64,000 bases of DNA, from the NCBI RefSeq assembly GCF_004801255.1, contig NZ_CP036295.1, positions 1,810,001 to 1,874,000 of the forward strand, in the 5' to 3' direction. The notes under the pieces are model-generated. The model was not told where the DNA came from. It worked only from the letters and a program-made list of their open reading frames with translations, and did no database searches. A program made the translations under genes and the position numbers. This document shows, one piece after another, positions 48,945-59,106 of the stretch (the first letter of the stretch is position 1; each line of letters opens with the position of its first letter). This DNA is from Desulfovibrio desulfuricans (lineage in GTDB: Bacteria > Desulfobacterota > Desulfovibrionia > Desulfovibrionales > Desulfovibrionaceae).

Positions 48945-50104
48945 GTGTCCGCCGTCCTTGAAAAATTCATAAGCAGGCCCACGCACAGCATGGTGGCCAA
49001 AAGGTTACTGCCGCCGTAACTCATCAGGGGCATGGGCACGCCCTTGGGCGGCGCAACCCCCATAACCACGGCCAGGTTCATGACCGCGCCCATGGCAAGA
49101 ATGGTGGTGAGGCCAAAAGCCGTAAAGCGGTCGCGCAGGTTGCGCTGCCCCATGATGATCTTGTAGCAGCGCCAAAAAAGCAGCGCGAACAATATCATCA
49201 CCACGCTCACGCCCACAAAGCCCATTTCTTCTGCCAGCACGGCCATGATAAAGTCGTTGTGGGCTTCAGGCAGATAAAACATCTTTTGCTTGCTGGCCCC
49301 CACCCCCACGCCAAAAAAGCTGCCCGAACCGATGGCCAGCAGCGACTGCACCAGCTGGTAACCGGTGTTGTGGGCATCCTGAAAAGGATCAAGAAAAGCC
49401 AGCAGGCGGCGCAAACGGTAGGGAGACGAAATGGCCAGCGCCATTGCACCGCCGCAGGCCAGCGCTACGGAAAAGAACAGATAGATAAACCGCGTGCCGC
49501 CAGCCACGCACATAAAAAACAGAATGCTTGCCAGAACAACGGCGCTGCCAAAGTCGGGCTGCAGCAGCAGCAAAAAGCAGAACAGGCCTGTGACTGCAAA
49601 GGGAGGGATGACGCCTCGGCTGAAGGTTTTGATGAGCTCCTGCTTGGAGCTCATGAAATACGCCAGATACAGGGCCAGGGCGATTTTGACAAATTCCATG
49701 GGCTGGATGGAGATAAAGCCCAAAGGAATCCACCGTTTTGCACCGTTGATTGCGGGCGTAAGCGGCGAGAGCGTCACCAGCAGCAGCAACAGCGCAAAAA
49801 AGAGGGCGGGATACTGCATGCGGTACAGCCAGTGCCGGGGCAGAAGCGCCGCGCCCCACAGAGCCGCGCCCCCGACAAGGGCAAAGATGACCTGACGCTT
49901 GAAAAAGAAGTATTTGTCGCCGTTGACCTGCTCGGCAACTATGCCGCTGGCCGAGAGCACCATGACAAGCCCAATGGCAAGTATGATCAGCATGATGGTA
50001 AACAGCCACCAGTCAAAGGGAGCAAACGGCCCTTCTTCCGTAGCCCGCGCCATGGCGCTGTTGACCTTGGGGGTCTTGGATTTGCCGCTGAAGAGGTTCT
50101 TCAT
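48926..50104 (-). CDS. ftsW: SEDS-family peptidoglycan glycosyltransferase FtsW
   Basis: FtsW (392 residues) is an integral membrane protein with about ten predicted transmembrane helices that polymerises lipid II with FtsI during septation. The SEDS signature is visible in ALAEEMGFVGVSVVMILFAL and GVAPPKGVPMPLMSYGGSNL. It starts inside the murD stop (4-base overlap). The N-terminal 25 residues are basic and cytoplasmic. Confidence 0.95.
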   Translation of the reverse strand: MKNLFSGKSKTPKVNSAMARATEEGPFAPFDWWLFTIMLIILAIGLVMVLSASGIVAEQVNGDKYFFFKRQVIFALVGGAALWGAALLPRHWLYRMQYPALFFALLLLLVTLSPLTPAINGAKRWIPLGFISIQPMEFVKIALALYLAYFMSSKQELIKTFSRGVIPPFAVTGLFCFLLLLQPDFGSAVVLASILFFMCVAGGTRFIYLFFSVALACGGAMALAISSPYRLRRLLAFLDPFQDAHNTGYQLVQSLLAIGSGSFFGVGVGASKQKMFYLPEAHNDFIMAVLAEEMGFVGVSVVMILFALLFWRCYKIIMGQRNLRDRFTAFGLTTILAMGAVMNLAVVMGVAPPKGVPMPLMSYGGSNLLATMLCVGLLMNFSRTADTWTTSS

Positions 50105-51405
50105 GACAGCATACCCACTATCCGTTTAAAGTCTTCGCCGCGCTGTTCGTAGTTTTTGTACAGGTCATAGCTTGAGGTGGCGGGTGCAAGCAGCACCACA
50201 TCGCCGCTCTTGGCGTTTGCGGTCGCAAAGCGCACGGCCGGTTCCATTGTTTCGTACCAGCTGATGGGCACAATACCCTGCCAGGCCTTTTCAAAGTGCT
50301 CGCGGCTGGCCCCAAACAGCACCACCTCGCGCACCTTGGCGCGCAGCAGGTCGGCAAGACCAGCCAGATCGCCGCCCTTGAACTTGCCGCCGCAAAGCAG
50401 CCGCACCGGGCGGTCAAAGGCTTCAAGCGCAACCTGCAATGCCGATACCGTAGTGCATTTGGAATCATTGACGTACAACACGCCGCCCCGCTCGCGCACC
50501 CGCTCAAGGCGGTGCGGCAGAGGCTTGAAGCGCTCAACCGCGCGCGCAGCGGCGGCTTCGGTCACGCCAAACAGGCGGCAGGCCTGCCAGGCCGCTTCTT
50601 CATTGATGCGGTTGTGCGCGCCCATAAGGCAACTGTGGGGGAAGCGGTCAGTCGCCTTGACAAAAACCTTACGGGCCTTGAGAGCGTACTGCATGGCAAG
50701 ATCGTGCAGATCCTCGCCAAGCACGGCCAGATCATCTTCGTCTTGACCGCGGAAAAGACGAAACTTGGCCTCGATATATTCTGCCATGTCCTTGTGGTAA
50801 TCGAGATGGTTGGGCGTGATATTGAGCAGAATGCCCGCGCGCGGACAAAACGTGGTGCATGCCTGCAACTGGAAGCTGGAAATTTCAAGTACGAGTACGT
50901 CGGCCTTTTTGCTGCCAAGCACGTACTCTGAAAGCGGCGTGCCTATGTTGCCGCCAAGAAATACGGCGTAGCCCTGCTCGTGCAGCATGGCAGCCGCCAG
51001 CGAAGCCGTAGTGGTTTTGCCGCTGGTGCCCGTAATAGCCAACACCGGCTCGTCGTCCAGATACCGCCAGGCCAGCTCCATTTCAGCCAGAATTTCGGAA
51101 ACCTGCGTATCCACAAGCCCTTCAAGCCTGGCCACCGGCATGCCAGGGCTGGGCACCACAAAGACGGCGCCCTCAAACTGCGCGGCAGAGTGCTCGCCAA
51201 GCTGCACGTCAATGCCAAGGGCCGTCAGCTCCGCCAACAGGGTTTCCCTGCCGGTCATGGCCTTAAGGTTACTGTCGAGCAGCCGCACCCTGGCCCCGGC
51301 GCGGCGCAGCAAACGGGCCGCCGCAAGACCGGAGCGCCCCGCTCCAACAACCACGGCCAGCTCGCCCGCCGTAATACGTTTGCCTCGAATTTTCTCCAGT
51401 GCCAT
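50101..51405 (-). CDS. murD: UDP-N-acetylmuramoyl-L-alanine--D-glutamate ligase
   Basis: MurD (434 residues) adds D-glutamate to UDP-MurNAc-L-Ala. It has a Rossmann start (AVVVGAGRSGLAAARLL), P-loop ITGTSGKTTTASLAA, and late KGGDLAGLADLL and PATSSYDLYKNYEQRG motifs. ATG 51405 (MALEKIRGK) follows GGAGAGGGGAT, whereas the longer frame starts within the mraY end. Order mraY-murD-ftsW is classical. Confidence 0.96.
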   Translation of the reverse strand: MALEKIRGKRITAGELAVVVGAGRSGLAAARLLRRAGARVRLLDSNLKAMTGRETLLAELTALGIDVQLGEHSAAQFEGAVFVVPSPGMPVARLEGLVDTQVSEILAEMELAWRYLDDEPVLAITGTSGKTTTASLAAAMLHEQGYAVFLGGNIGTPLSEYVLGSKKADVLVLEISSFQLQACTTFCPRAGILLNITPNHLDYHKDMAEYIEAKFRLFRGQDEDDLAVLGEDLHDLAMQYALKARKVFVKATDRFPHSCLMGAHNRINEEAAWQACRLFGVTEAAAARAVERFKPLPHRLERVRERGGVLYVNDSKCTTVSALQVALEAFDRPVRLLCGGKFKGGDLAGLADLLRAKVREVVLFGASREHFEKAWQGIVPISWYETMEPAVRFATANAKSGDVVLLAPATSSYDLYKNYEQRGEDFKRIVGMLS

Positions 51406-51415
51406 ATCCCCTCTC

Positions 51416-52492
51416 CTAACGCAGCTTGAGAACAGAAAGCGCCACAAGACCCAAAAGGATGGAAGTTATCCAGAACCGGATGATGATTTTTGATTCAGGC
51501 ACGCCCTTGAGTTCAAAATGGTGGTGCAAGGGTGCCATACGAAAAATACGTTTGCCGCCTGTCCAGCGAAAGTAGCCCACCTGAAGAATAACGGAAAGGG
51601 TTTCGGCCACAAAAAGGCCGCCCACCACCGAGAGTACAAGTTCCTGCTTGCACAGCAGGGCCAGATACCCGAGTACGCCGCCAATGGAAAGCGAGCCCAC
51701 ATCGCCCATGAACACCTGGGCGGGATAGGCGTTGAACCACAAAAAGCCCAACCCTGCGCCCACAAGCGCGGCGCAAAAAACCGTCACTTCGCCCACGCCG
51801 GGCATATAAGGCAGCAGCAAATATCCTGCAAAACGGGCGTTGCCTGTAATGTAGATGAATATGGAAAATACCAGGCAGGCCACGATGGAGGGTCCGATGG
51901 CAAGGCCGTCGAGTCCGTCAGTAAGGTTTACCGCATTGGAAGAGGCCACCATGACAAACACCCCAAAGGGCAGGTAAAACCAGCCAAGATCGACCGTCAC
52001 CTCCTTAAAGAAAGGGATGGTCAGCTTGCTGCTGTAGTCGGGGTTGATATACAGCAGCACCATGGCGGCGCAAGCCACCATGAGCTGCCCGGCCATTTTG
52101 GCCTTGCCCGAAATTCCCTTGTTTTTGTGGTGCCGCAGCTTGGTCATGTCGTCCCAGAACCCCACGGCCCCAAAACCGGCAAAAACCAGAACAGCCTGCC
52201 AGATATAGGCATTATTGAGGTCAGACCACAACAGCAGGCTGATGGAGAGCGTAAACAGCATGAGCAACCCGCCCATGGTGGGCGTACCGGCCTTGCAGGC
52301 GTGGGCTGCCACGTCTTCGTGAATGTACTGGCCGCACTTGAGGCTGCGCAGCCAGGCGATAAAGCGCGGGCCTATGAGTATGGAAAGCACAAGCGCAGTG
52401 AGGAGCGCGGCCAACGAGCGGAAGCTGATGTACCGAAAAACGTTGAGTACCGTCCATTCGGACGAAAGGGGGACAAAAATATTATAAAACAT
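51416..52492 (-). CDS. mraY: Phospho-N-acetylmuramoyl-pentapeptide-transferase
   Basis: MraY (358 residues) is a ten-helix membrane enzyme that makes lipid I from UDP-MurNAc-pentapeptide and undecaprenyl phosphate. The magnesium/nucleotide motifs [31 protein letters not shown] and the late HHHFELKG are all present. It is 74 bases downstream of murF. Confidence 0.97.
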   Translation of the reverse strand: MFYNIFVPLSSEWTVLNVFRYISFRSLAALLTALVLSILIGPRFIAWLRSLKCGQYIHEDVAAHACKAGTPTMGGLLMLFTLSISLLLWSDLNNAYIWQAVLVFAGFGAVGFWDDMTKLRHHKNKGISGKAKMAGQLMVACAAMVLLYINPDYSSKLTIPFFKEVTVDLGWFYLPFGVFVMVASSNAVNLTDGLDGLAIGPSIVACLVFSIFIYITGNARFAGYLLLPYMPGVGEVTVFCAALVGAGLGFLWFNAYPAQVFMGDVGSLSIGGVLGYLALLCKQELVLSVVGGLFVAETLSVILQVGYFRWTGGKRIFRMAPLHHHFELKGVPESKIIIRFWITSILLGLVALSVLKLR

Positions 52493-52566
52493 GCAGCCAA
52501 TCCGTTCTTATGGTCGTGTGCAGACCGTTATACCCGCCGTCGGCTGACGGCGCAGAATCATCACCA

Positions 52567-54018
52567 TCAGCCCCGCACGGCTTCAGGCTCGGTCAGCGTT
52601 TGCAGCAGGCACTCAAGCCTGTTGCCACGCGACCCCTTAAACAAGGCCACGCCCCCGGTTTTGCAGTCGGCAAACGCCCCCTGGGACAGCTCTGCCCATG
52701 CAGATGCAAAGGACGCAGCGTCATATACCTCGAACCATGGGCCTGTATAGCCCCCGCAGGTCAACCCCGCGCGGATATTTTCGCCATGGCCGCCTTTCCA
52801 GAATATTGCTGCAGGCTTGAGGTCGGCCAGGTGCCGTCCTAGCGCCTCGTGCTCTTCCGCAGCCTGAGAGCCAAGCTCCAGCATCTCGCCGAGCACCGGC
52901 ACAAAAAGCCGCCCGGCGGCCCGCTCTGCCGCCGCGTCGAGCATGCGGCGCATGGAAAGCGGGTTGGCGTTGTACGTGTCGTCGATAAACAGCCACTTGC
53001 CCACGCGCGTCTGGTTAAAGCGCTGCACGGGCAAACTGCTTTGCGAAAGGCCCTGGGCAATCTCCGCTGCGCTCAGACCCAGCTTGTGGGCTACTGCTGC
53101 CACGGCAATGACGTTTTCCGCCCCGTACTCGCCCCTGAAGGGGGCCGTAACCACGCAGCGCGTGCCGTCAAGCCACAGGTGGTACAGACCGCGCCTGTCA
53201 TCGGGCGCGTCACCCGCCGCCGCAGCGCTGGCGTCTGCCGCCGCGCTGGCTGCCGGGGCCGGTCCCGCGTACGACGCCCTGTACTCCACCGCCCTGCCTG
53301 AGGCGCTGAAAAAATGCAGCTCCGCCCCGGTTGCCCTGGCTTCGCGCACAAGCTCGGGATAGTCGGCGCAGACAAGGCCAATGCCGCCTGGCTTCAGATT
53401 GGTCAGCAAGCGCGATTTGTGCCAGGCAACGCCTTTTTTGCCCAGCCCCTCTGTGTGGCCGGCGCCCACGTTAAGGATAAGGCCAATGTCGGGGCGGAGT
53501 ACGGACGACAGTTCTTCCATGTCGCCCTCGTGGCTGATGCCAGCCTCCATAACCCAAAAATCTTCGTCGCCGTCGGTGGCCAGCATGGCGCGGGGCATGC
53601 CGATCTGATTATTGTTGTTCAGGGCGTTTTTGGCGCTTTTGCCGCGCACGGCAAGCACCTGCGCCAGCACTTCCTTGAGCGTGGTCTTACCCGCCGTACC
53701 GGTCACGCCCACGACCTTTGCGCGGGTTTTGTCGCGCCACAGGGCGGCTATGCCGCCAAGGGCCTTGACCGTATCTTCCACAACCAGCACGGGAACCCCC
53801 GCGCCGGGCAGGGGCCGGGAGGCCAGCACTGCCGACGCGCCAAGCGCAACGGCCGCAGGTACAAAGTCGTGCCCATCCACCCGGCTGCCGGGTATGCAGA
53901 CAAACAGCGCCCCGGGCGCGGCTTCGCGACTGTCCGTAATGGCGGCAGTCAGCGCAATGTCGCCGTCAAGGGCGCTCAGGCCCAGATGGGCCGCTATTTC
54001 ATTATACGTCAGGCGCAA
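52567..54018 (-). CDS. murF: UDP-N-acetylmuramoyl-tripeptide--D-alanyl-D-alanine ligase
   Basis: MurF (483 residues) adds D-Ala-D-Ala to the UDP-MurNAc-tripeptide. P-loop VTGTAGKTTLKEVLAQV, NNNNQIGMP and FIDDTYNANPLSMR identify it. An alanine-rich insertion (about residues 245-265, including PAPAASAAADASAAAAGDAP) sits in a surface loop of the central domain; it looks like species-specific low complexity. Its start overlaps murE by 10 bases. The D-Ala-D-Ala ligase Ddl must be encoded elsewhere. Confidence 0.95.
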   Translation of the reverse strand: MRLTYNEIAAHLGLSALDGDIALTAAITDSREAAPGALFVCIPGSRVDGHDFVPAAVALGASAVLASRPLPGAGVPVLVVEDTVKALGGIAALWRDKTRAKVVGVTGTAGKTTLKEVLAQVLAVRGKSAKNALNNNNQIGMPRAMLATDGDEDFWVMEAGISHEGDMEELSSVLRPDIGLILNVGAGHTEGLGKKGVAWHKSRLLTNLKPGGIGLVCADYPELVREARATGAELHFFSASGRAVEYRASYAGPAPAASAAADASAAAAGDAPDDRRGLYHLWLDGTRCVVTAPFRGEYGAENVIAVAAVAHKLGLSAAEIAQGLSQSSLPVQRFNQTRVGKWLFIDDTYNANPLSMRRMLDAAAERAAGRLFVPVLGEMLELGSQAAEEHEALGRHLADLKPAAIFWKGGHGENIRAGLTCGGYTGPWFEVYDAASFASAWAELSQGAFADCKTGGVALFKGSRGNRLECLLQTLTEPEAVRG

Positions 54019-55463
54019 TGCAAAAACTCCCTAACTACTTCCTGATCACTGTAATGGTGTTTGACACCCTGGATGATCTGATAATCCTCATGGCCCTTGC
54101 CTGCAATAAGCAAGGCATCGTCCTTGCCGAGCATTTTCAGCGCCTTGAGGGTGGCCTCGCGGCGGTCGACCTCAACCATCACCTCGCGGGCGGATGCAAG
54201 GCCGGGCAGCACATCCTGCAAGATGGCCTCCGGCTCTTCAAAACGCGGGTTGTCCGAGGTGAGCACCGCCACGTCGGACCAGCGCGCCACAGCCTCGCCC
54301 ATGAGCGGACGCTTGGTGCGATCACGGTTGCCGCCGCAGCCAAATACCGTAACAACGCGTTTGAATCCAGCCCCGCGCAGGGCCTGCAGCACGTTTTCGA
54401 GAGCGTCCGGCGTATGCGCGTAATCAACAAATACGTTAAGTCCTTGAGGATTTTCTACCCGTTCAAGCCTGCCGCTCACGCCTGTAAAACTTTCTAGAGA
54501 TTTGAAGGCTTCGGGTTCAATGCCCATTTCAAGGGCCACAGCCTGTACCGCGAGCAGGTTTGAAGCGTTGAACGCGCCCACCAGCGGCGAGCGGAGCTCC
54601 CACTTGCTGCCTTCAAGGTGCATGCGCATATGGCAACCCTCGGTACCGGCAGAGAGCAGCTCGCCCCAAAGGTGGCGCTTGTTCAGCGCGCCCTTCTGCA
54701 GACCGAACGACAGCGCCGTGGGGCACAGCTCGAGCAGCCGGCGACCCCAGGGGTCGTCGGCGTTGACGGCCATGGCCTTGTCGGGGCGGGGCAATTCCAG
54801 GAAAAGGCGCGCCTTGACCTGAAAATAGCTCTCCATGTTCTTGTGGTAGTCCAGATGGTCCTGCGTGAGATTGGTAAAAGCCGCGCCCGAAAACGGCACG
54901 CCGCACACCCGCTGCTGATCGATGGCGTGCGAGGAGACCTCCATCACCGCCACATCTACGCCCGCTGCGGCCATGGCGGCCAGCATGGCGTGGACGCTCA
55001 GCGCGTCGGGCGTGGTGAGGGGGGCTGCCTCCGAATGGCCGGGCCAACGGTAGCTGACCGTGCCCATGACGCCAAGCTTGTGCCCTGCCTGGGCAAACAG
55101 CTGCTCAAGCAGATAGGAGCAGGTGGTCTTGCCGTTGGTGCCGGTAACGCCAACAATCTTGAGGGGCAGTTCGCTGGTGCGCCAGCGGGCCTCGGCAAGC
55201 CGCCACAGCGCCTCGCGGGGATCGCTGTGGTGCACGACACGGCAACCGCCTGCAAGAGCGGCCGCCTCCTCGGCGCCGCCAGGGCGGCATACGACAACCG
55301 AAGCCCCTGCGGCCACTGCGGCGGGAATAAAACGGGCCCCGTCTTCATTAACGCCGGGCACGGCGACAAAGATATCGCCGGAGGCAACCTGCCGTGAATC
55401 GACGCGCACCTCAATGCCGCCGCGTCTGCACTGCTCAAGAAGGGCCGCAAATTCCCGTTCCAT
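54009..55463 (-). CDS. murE: UDP-MurNAc-L-Ala-D-Glu--2,6-diaminopimelate ligase
   Basis: MurE (484 residues) adds the third stem amino acid. P-loop GVTGTNGKTTCSYLLEQ and the motif TSDNPRFEEPE are present; DNPR is the known marker for meso-diaminopimelate rather than lysine, so the wall is the Gram-negative type. ATG 55463 (MEREFAALL) follows GTGAGG; the longer frame lacks homology. It is 117 bases downstream of ftsI. Confidence 0.96.
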   Translation of the reverse strand: MEREFAALLEQCRRGGIEVRVDSRQVASGDIFVAVPGVNEDGARFIPAAVAAGASVVVCRPGGAEEAAALAGGCRVVHHSDPREALWRLAEARWRTSELPLKIVGVTGTNGKTTCSYLLEQLFAQAGHKLGVMGTVSYRWPGHSEAAPLTTPDALSVHAMLAAMAAAGVDVAVMEVSSHAIDQQRVCGVPFSGAAFTNLTQDHLDYHKNMESYFQVKARLFLELPRPDKAMAVNADDPWGRRLLELCPTALSFGLQKGALNKRHLWGELLSAGTEGCHMRMHLEGSKWELRSPLVGAFNASNLLAVQAVALEMGIEPEAFKSLESFTGVSGRLERVENPQGLNVFVDYAHTPDALENVLQALRGAGFKRVVTVFGCGGNRDRTKRPLMGEAVARWSDVAVLTSDNPRFEEPEAILQDVLPGLASAREVMVEVDRREATLKALKMLGKDDALLIAGKGHEDYQIIQGVKHHYSDQEVVREFLHCA

Positions 55464-55580
55464 ACCAACCTCACTGCATATCAGGGGTTCATGACCCCGC
55501 CAATTATTCCGGCGGCGCGCGCCTATCAACCCGCAACCCCGCGCGTGAGGCGTGCGCCAGCCGGAAGCAACCTGCCAATG

Positions 55581-57722
55581 TTACCGTTCGGAAAGCCAGA
55601 GAATGTATTCGATATTTTTGCCTTCTTCAGGCCAGGCCACGCCCGGCGCAGGGGTTTGCTTGACCACCCTGCTGCCCGATCCCTTGAGCTCGGGCACTAC
55701 ACCGGCGCGCGCAAAAAGCTCTACCGCGTTGCGAACCGACTTGCCCATCACGTCCGGCACCTTGCTGCTGGCCTTGGCCAGATGTCCGGGCAGGCGCATG
55801 CTGTCGTCAGCCTGTTGCGGCGCGTTCAGCTTTCTGGGTTCGGCAACATACGGAGCGTCGATGGCGGCAACCTTGAGGCCGCGCTGCCGCGTTTTGACGG
55901 CCGGGCCTTCGCCGGTTGCGGCGTTCTTTTCCGCCTCGGCGATCTTTGTTTCATTAAACATGCCCGTGTAGGTCACCATGCGCGAAGCCACTTCCTTGAA
56001 CACAGGGGCGGCCACAACGCCGCCGTACTGGTTGCGCGTGGGTTCATCCACCATGACCATCACAAAATACTTGGGCTTGTCGGCAGGGAAAAAGCCCACA
56101 AATGAAGCCAGACGCTTGCTGCCGTATGTACCCGACCGATGGTCTGCCTTCTGTGCCGTACCGGTTTTGCCGCCCACGTCAATGCCGTCCACGCGGGCGC
56201 GCTTGCCGGTACCGTCGCTTTCTTCAACAACGTCGCGCATCATGTGCATGACTTCGCGCACGGCGGTTTCGGAGTACACGCGGGGGTGCACTTCATCAAC
56301 AGCCCCGTCGTCGCGGGTAAGGCGCAGGGGCTTGTACACGCCGTTGTTGAGCAGCGTCAGGTAGCCCTGAGCCATCTGCAGCCCGGTGACGGAAATACTT
56401 TGCCCAAACGAGGTGGACATGATGTCTACTTCGCTCCAGTCGCGCGGGATGCGCAGGATGCCCCGGCTCTCGGACACGGGCACGCCCGTGCGCTGCCCAA
56501 AGCCCAGTGCGTGCAGATATTTGTAAAATGTGGGCGCGCCCAGCGTCAGGCCTATTTTGGCCATGCCGATGTTGGACGAATAGCGCAGCACCTTGGACGC
56601 AGGCAGGGTTCCCTGACGCGAGGTATCGCGGATGGTGAAGTTTTTGGTCACCCACTTGCCGCCCTCGCAGTCAATAAGGGTGTTGGGCGTGACCTTGCGT
56701 TCCTGAATGGCGGCGGCCATCACAAAGGGCTTGAACGTCGAACCCGGCTCAAGGGCATCGGCGGCCAACCTGTTGCGGTACACCAGCGGAGAGAAGTCCT
56801 TGTAGTTGTTGGGGTTAAAAAACGGGTACTGCGCCCAGGCCATTATTTCGCCCGAGGCCACGTCCACCACCAGCGCTCCGCCCCATCGCGCGTCGTATTC
56901 ACGCACGGTGCGCGCCACGGCTTCTTCAACAAAAAACTGCATCTGCATGTCGATGGTGAGGGTCAGATCCTGCCCCACCGGCTCGCTCTGCCCTTCTTCG
57001 TGCAGGTAAAAGCGGCGGCCCATGGCGTCGCGCTGCACTATCTGGCGGGTGGGTATGCACCCCAGGCGCGAGTCAAGCGAGCGCTCAAGGCCTTCAAGGC
57101 CCTTGTCGTCCAGGCCAACAAAGCCGAGCAGCTGCCCCGCCATGTGCTTGAAGGGGTAAACGCGATCATATTCCTTGCTCAGGCCGATACCGCTGATGTT
57201 GGCCTTGCGCACCGCCTCGGCGGTGTAGTCGTCAACCTTGCGCTTGAGCCATACAAAGCGGCGCTTGGTCTGCGCCAGATCGTCGTAGAGCTTTTGCGGC
57301 TCCATGCCCAGGATGGGGCCGAGGGTATTGGCCATGGCCTGAAAATCGGTGATGTCCTGCGGACGGGCGTAAATGGACTTTGCCTCTACGCTGCGGGCAA
57401 GCACCTGACCATTGCGGTCAAAGATCATGCCGCGCCGCCCGGTAACCAGCTCTGTGGCCGTGTGCTGCCTGCGGGCGCGCTCCGCAAGGCGCGGCCCTTC
57501 CATCATCTGAAGATACCATGCCCGCGCCCACAGCCCGACCCACAGCATGCAGAAGATGCTCACAACCAGTTTGATGCGCGCGCGCGCCCAGTCTACATTG
57601 CCCATCCATGAAGGCGACGAGGCGATCTTGTCCGCCGATACGTTGCGGCTGGCCTGCGGTTTGGCGGGACGGGAGGGGGCAACACTGGATACGTTGCGCT
57701 TGGTAGAGCTGAGTTTGAACAT
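55581..57722 (-). CDS. ftsI: Septal peptidoglycan transpeptidase FtsI (PBP3) with C-terminal PASTA domain
   Basis: FtsI (713 residues) is the class B penicillin-binding protein that cross-links septal wall with FtsW. A basic tail, one transmembrane helix (about 50-75), the dimerisation domain and the transpeptidase with active-site EPGSTFKPF (SxxK), YSSNIGMAK (SxN) and GGKTGTAQK (KTG) are in order. The last 60 residues (VPDVMGKSVRNAVELFARAG, then IEYILWL) form a single PASTA domain, rare in proteobacterial FtsI but reported in deltaproteobacteria. ATG 57722 (MFKLSSTKR) is preferred; the frame is open 75 bases further up. Confidence 0.95.
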   Translation of the reverse strand: MFKLSSTKRNVSSVAPSRPAKPQASRNVSADKIASSPSWMGNVDWARARIKLVVSIFCMLWVGLWARAWYLQMMEGPRLAERARRQHTATELVTGRRGMIFDRNGQVLARSVEAKSIYARPQDITDFQAMANTLGPILGMEPQKLYDDLAQTKRRFVWLKRKVDDYTAEAVRKANISGIGLSKEYDRVYPFKHMAGQLLGFVGLDDKGLEGLERSLDSRLGCIPTRQIVQRDAMGRRFYLHEEGQSEPVGQDLTLTIDMQMQFFVEEAVARTVREYDARWGGALVVDVASGEIMAWAQYPFFNPNNYKDFSPLVYRNRLAADALEPGSTFKPFVMAAAIQERKVTPNTLIDCEGGKWVTKNFTIRDTSRQGTLPASKVLRYSSNIGMAKIGLTLGAPTFYKYLHALGFGQRTGVPVSESRGILRIPRDWSEVDIMSTSFGQSISVTGLQMAQGYLTLLNNGVYKPLRLTRDDGAVDEVHPRVYSETAVREVMHMMRDVVEESDGTGKRARVDGIDVGGKTGTAQKADHRSGTYGSKRLASFVGFFPADKPKYFVMVMVDEPTRNQYGGVVAAPVFKEVASRMVTYTGMFNETKIAEAEKNAATGEGPAVKTRQRGLKVAAIDAPYVAEPRKLNAPQQADDSMRLPGHLAKASSKVPDVMGKSVRNAVELFARAGVVPELKGSGSRVVKQTPAPGVAWPEEGKNIEYILWLSER

Positions 57723-57815
57723 GGCGTTTCCAAACTTGGCGTCGCCGTGATGACGCCGGGCTTTTTTCCGGGCCTGGTCATGCGGGCGGCCAGGCATTGG
57801 AGCGTTCCGAAGTTT

Positions 57816-58118
57816 TTACTGTATTTCCATACGTCTGATCTGGCCGGGCTTTGGTTCGCGCATGCCGAACTCATCCGCCTTGCGGCGCAGCTCGTAAGGA
57901 GAAAGCAACCGCTCGCGTTCCACTTCAAGCTTTGCCCTCAGGGCGCGGCGCTCGCGGACGGTGTTTTGCTGAATGTTAATAAAATATGTCGTGTCCATAC
58001 GCTCGATGTTGCTCCACACGAGCACAAGGCCCATGACCATGCAGCTCAGCAGCCCCAGCACCAGCGCCAGCAGCCAGCCTCTGCCGCCCTGTTGGCCCGT
58101 GGCGGAGTTGCGCTTCAT
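57816..58118 (-). CDS. ftsL: FtsL-like cell division protein
   Basis: This 100-residue protein has a short basic N-terminus, one transmembrane helix (WLLALVLGLLSCMVMGLVLVW, about 18-38) and a periplasmic coiled coil with a leucine/arginine heptad pattern (RERRALRAKLEVERERLLSP). Size, topology and place between rsmH and ftsI identify it as FtsL, whose sequence is poorly conserved. Its ATG overlaps the rsmH stop by 4 bases. It should form a complex with FtsB and FtsQ. Confidence 0.85.
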   Translation of the reverse strand: MKRNSATGQQGGRGWLLALVLGLLSCMVMGLVLVWSNIERMDTTYFINIQQNTVRERRALRAKLEVERERLLSPYELRRKADEFGMREPKPGQIRRMEIQ

Positions 58119-59098
58119 GATCCGGCAGCCTCGGCTATCTTTTCCACCGCGCGCAGCTTTGCGCTGCTGGAGCGGGGGTTGACCGCCTGCTCTTCGGGCG
58201 TGGCGGTTACGGGCTTTTTGAATAGGATGCGCACCTCGGGCTGATGGTGGCACACGCACACCGGCAAATGGCGCGGGCAGCGGCAGCCCTCGGCCCAGTG
58301 GCGCATGGCATGTTTGACTATGCGGTCTTCAAGCGAATGAAAGGTGATTACGGCAAGCCTGCCGCCAATGGGCAGATAGGCGAGGATGGCGTCCAAAAAT
58401 CGCCGCAGCTCGCCCAGCTCGTCGTTAACGGCCATGCGCAGGGCCTGAAAAGTGCGCGTAGCTGGGTGACGGCGGGCCTTGGCCCGCCAGGCGGCGGGAT
58501 AGGCCTTTTCGACCAGCGCCGCCAGCTCGGCGGTGGTGTCTATGCTGGCCTTTTGCCGAGCCTCGACAATAACGCGGGCAATGCGGCCAGCCTGAGGCTC
58601 TTCACCCAGCATGGCGATGCATTCCTTAAGCTTGGCAAAACTCTCGCGGTTTACCCAGTGCCACGCGGAGGGCTGGCCGGAATTCTGGTCCATGCGCATA
58701 TCGAGCGGCCCGTCGCCATGAAAGCTGAAACCGCGCTCCGCCTCGTCGAGCTGCAGCGACGACACGCCTATGTCCAACAGCGCTCCGTCTATCTTGTCCC
58801 AGCCAAGCGTTGCCAGCGGATCGGCAAACTCGCTGTAATTGCAGTGAAAAAAGTGCGCCCTGTTGCCAAAGGGGGCCAAACGCTGCCGGGCCAGGGCCAT
58901 GGCTTCCTCATCCCGGTCAAGGCCGCACAGCTCAATGTCGCTGGCCGTGCCAAGCACTGCCGAGGCGTGCCCGCCCAGCCCGAGGGTGCCGTCAAGATAG
59001 CGACCGCCCGCATGCGGGGCGAGGGCTTCGAGCGTTTCCGCAGGCAAGACCGGCACATGCCGCACAGGTTCAGTATTTTGATGTAAAATTTCCGTCAT
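58115..59098 (-). CDS. rsmH: 16S rRNA (cytosine1402-N4)-methyltransferase
   Basis: RsmH/MraW (327 residues) methylates C1402 in the ribosomal P site. HVPVLPAETLEAL, the SAM loop YLDGTLGLGGHA, GALLDIGVSSLQLDEAERGFS and late AVITFHSLEDRIVK are family signatures. It lies 8 bases after mraZ and is the second gene of the cluster. Confidence 0.97.
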   Translation of the reverse strand: MTEILHQNTEPVRHVPVLPAETLEALAPHAGGRYLDGTLGLGGHASAVLGTASDIELCGLDRDEEAMALARQRLAPFGNRAHFFHCNYSEFADPLATLGWDKIDGALLDIGVSSLQLDEAERGFSFHGDGPLDMRMDQNSGQPSAWHWVNRESFAKLKECIAMLGEEPQAGRIARVIVEARQKASIDTTAELAALVEKAYPAAWRAKARRHPATRTFQALRMAVNDELGELRRFLDAILAYLPIGGRLAVITFHSLEDRIVKHAMRHWAEGCRCPRHLPVCVCHHQPEVRILFKKPVTATPEEQAVNPRSSSAKLRAVEKIAEAAGS

Positions 59099-59106
59099 GG
59101 TGCGGC

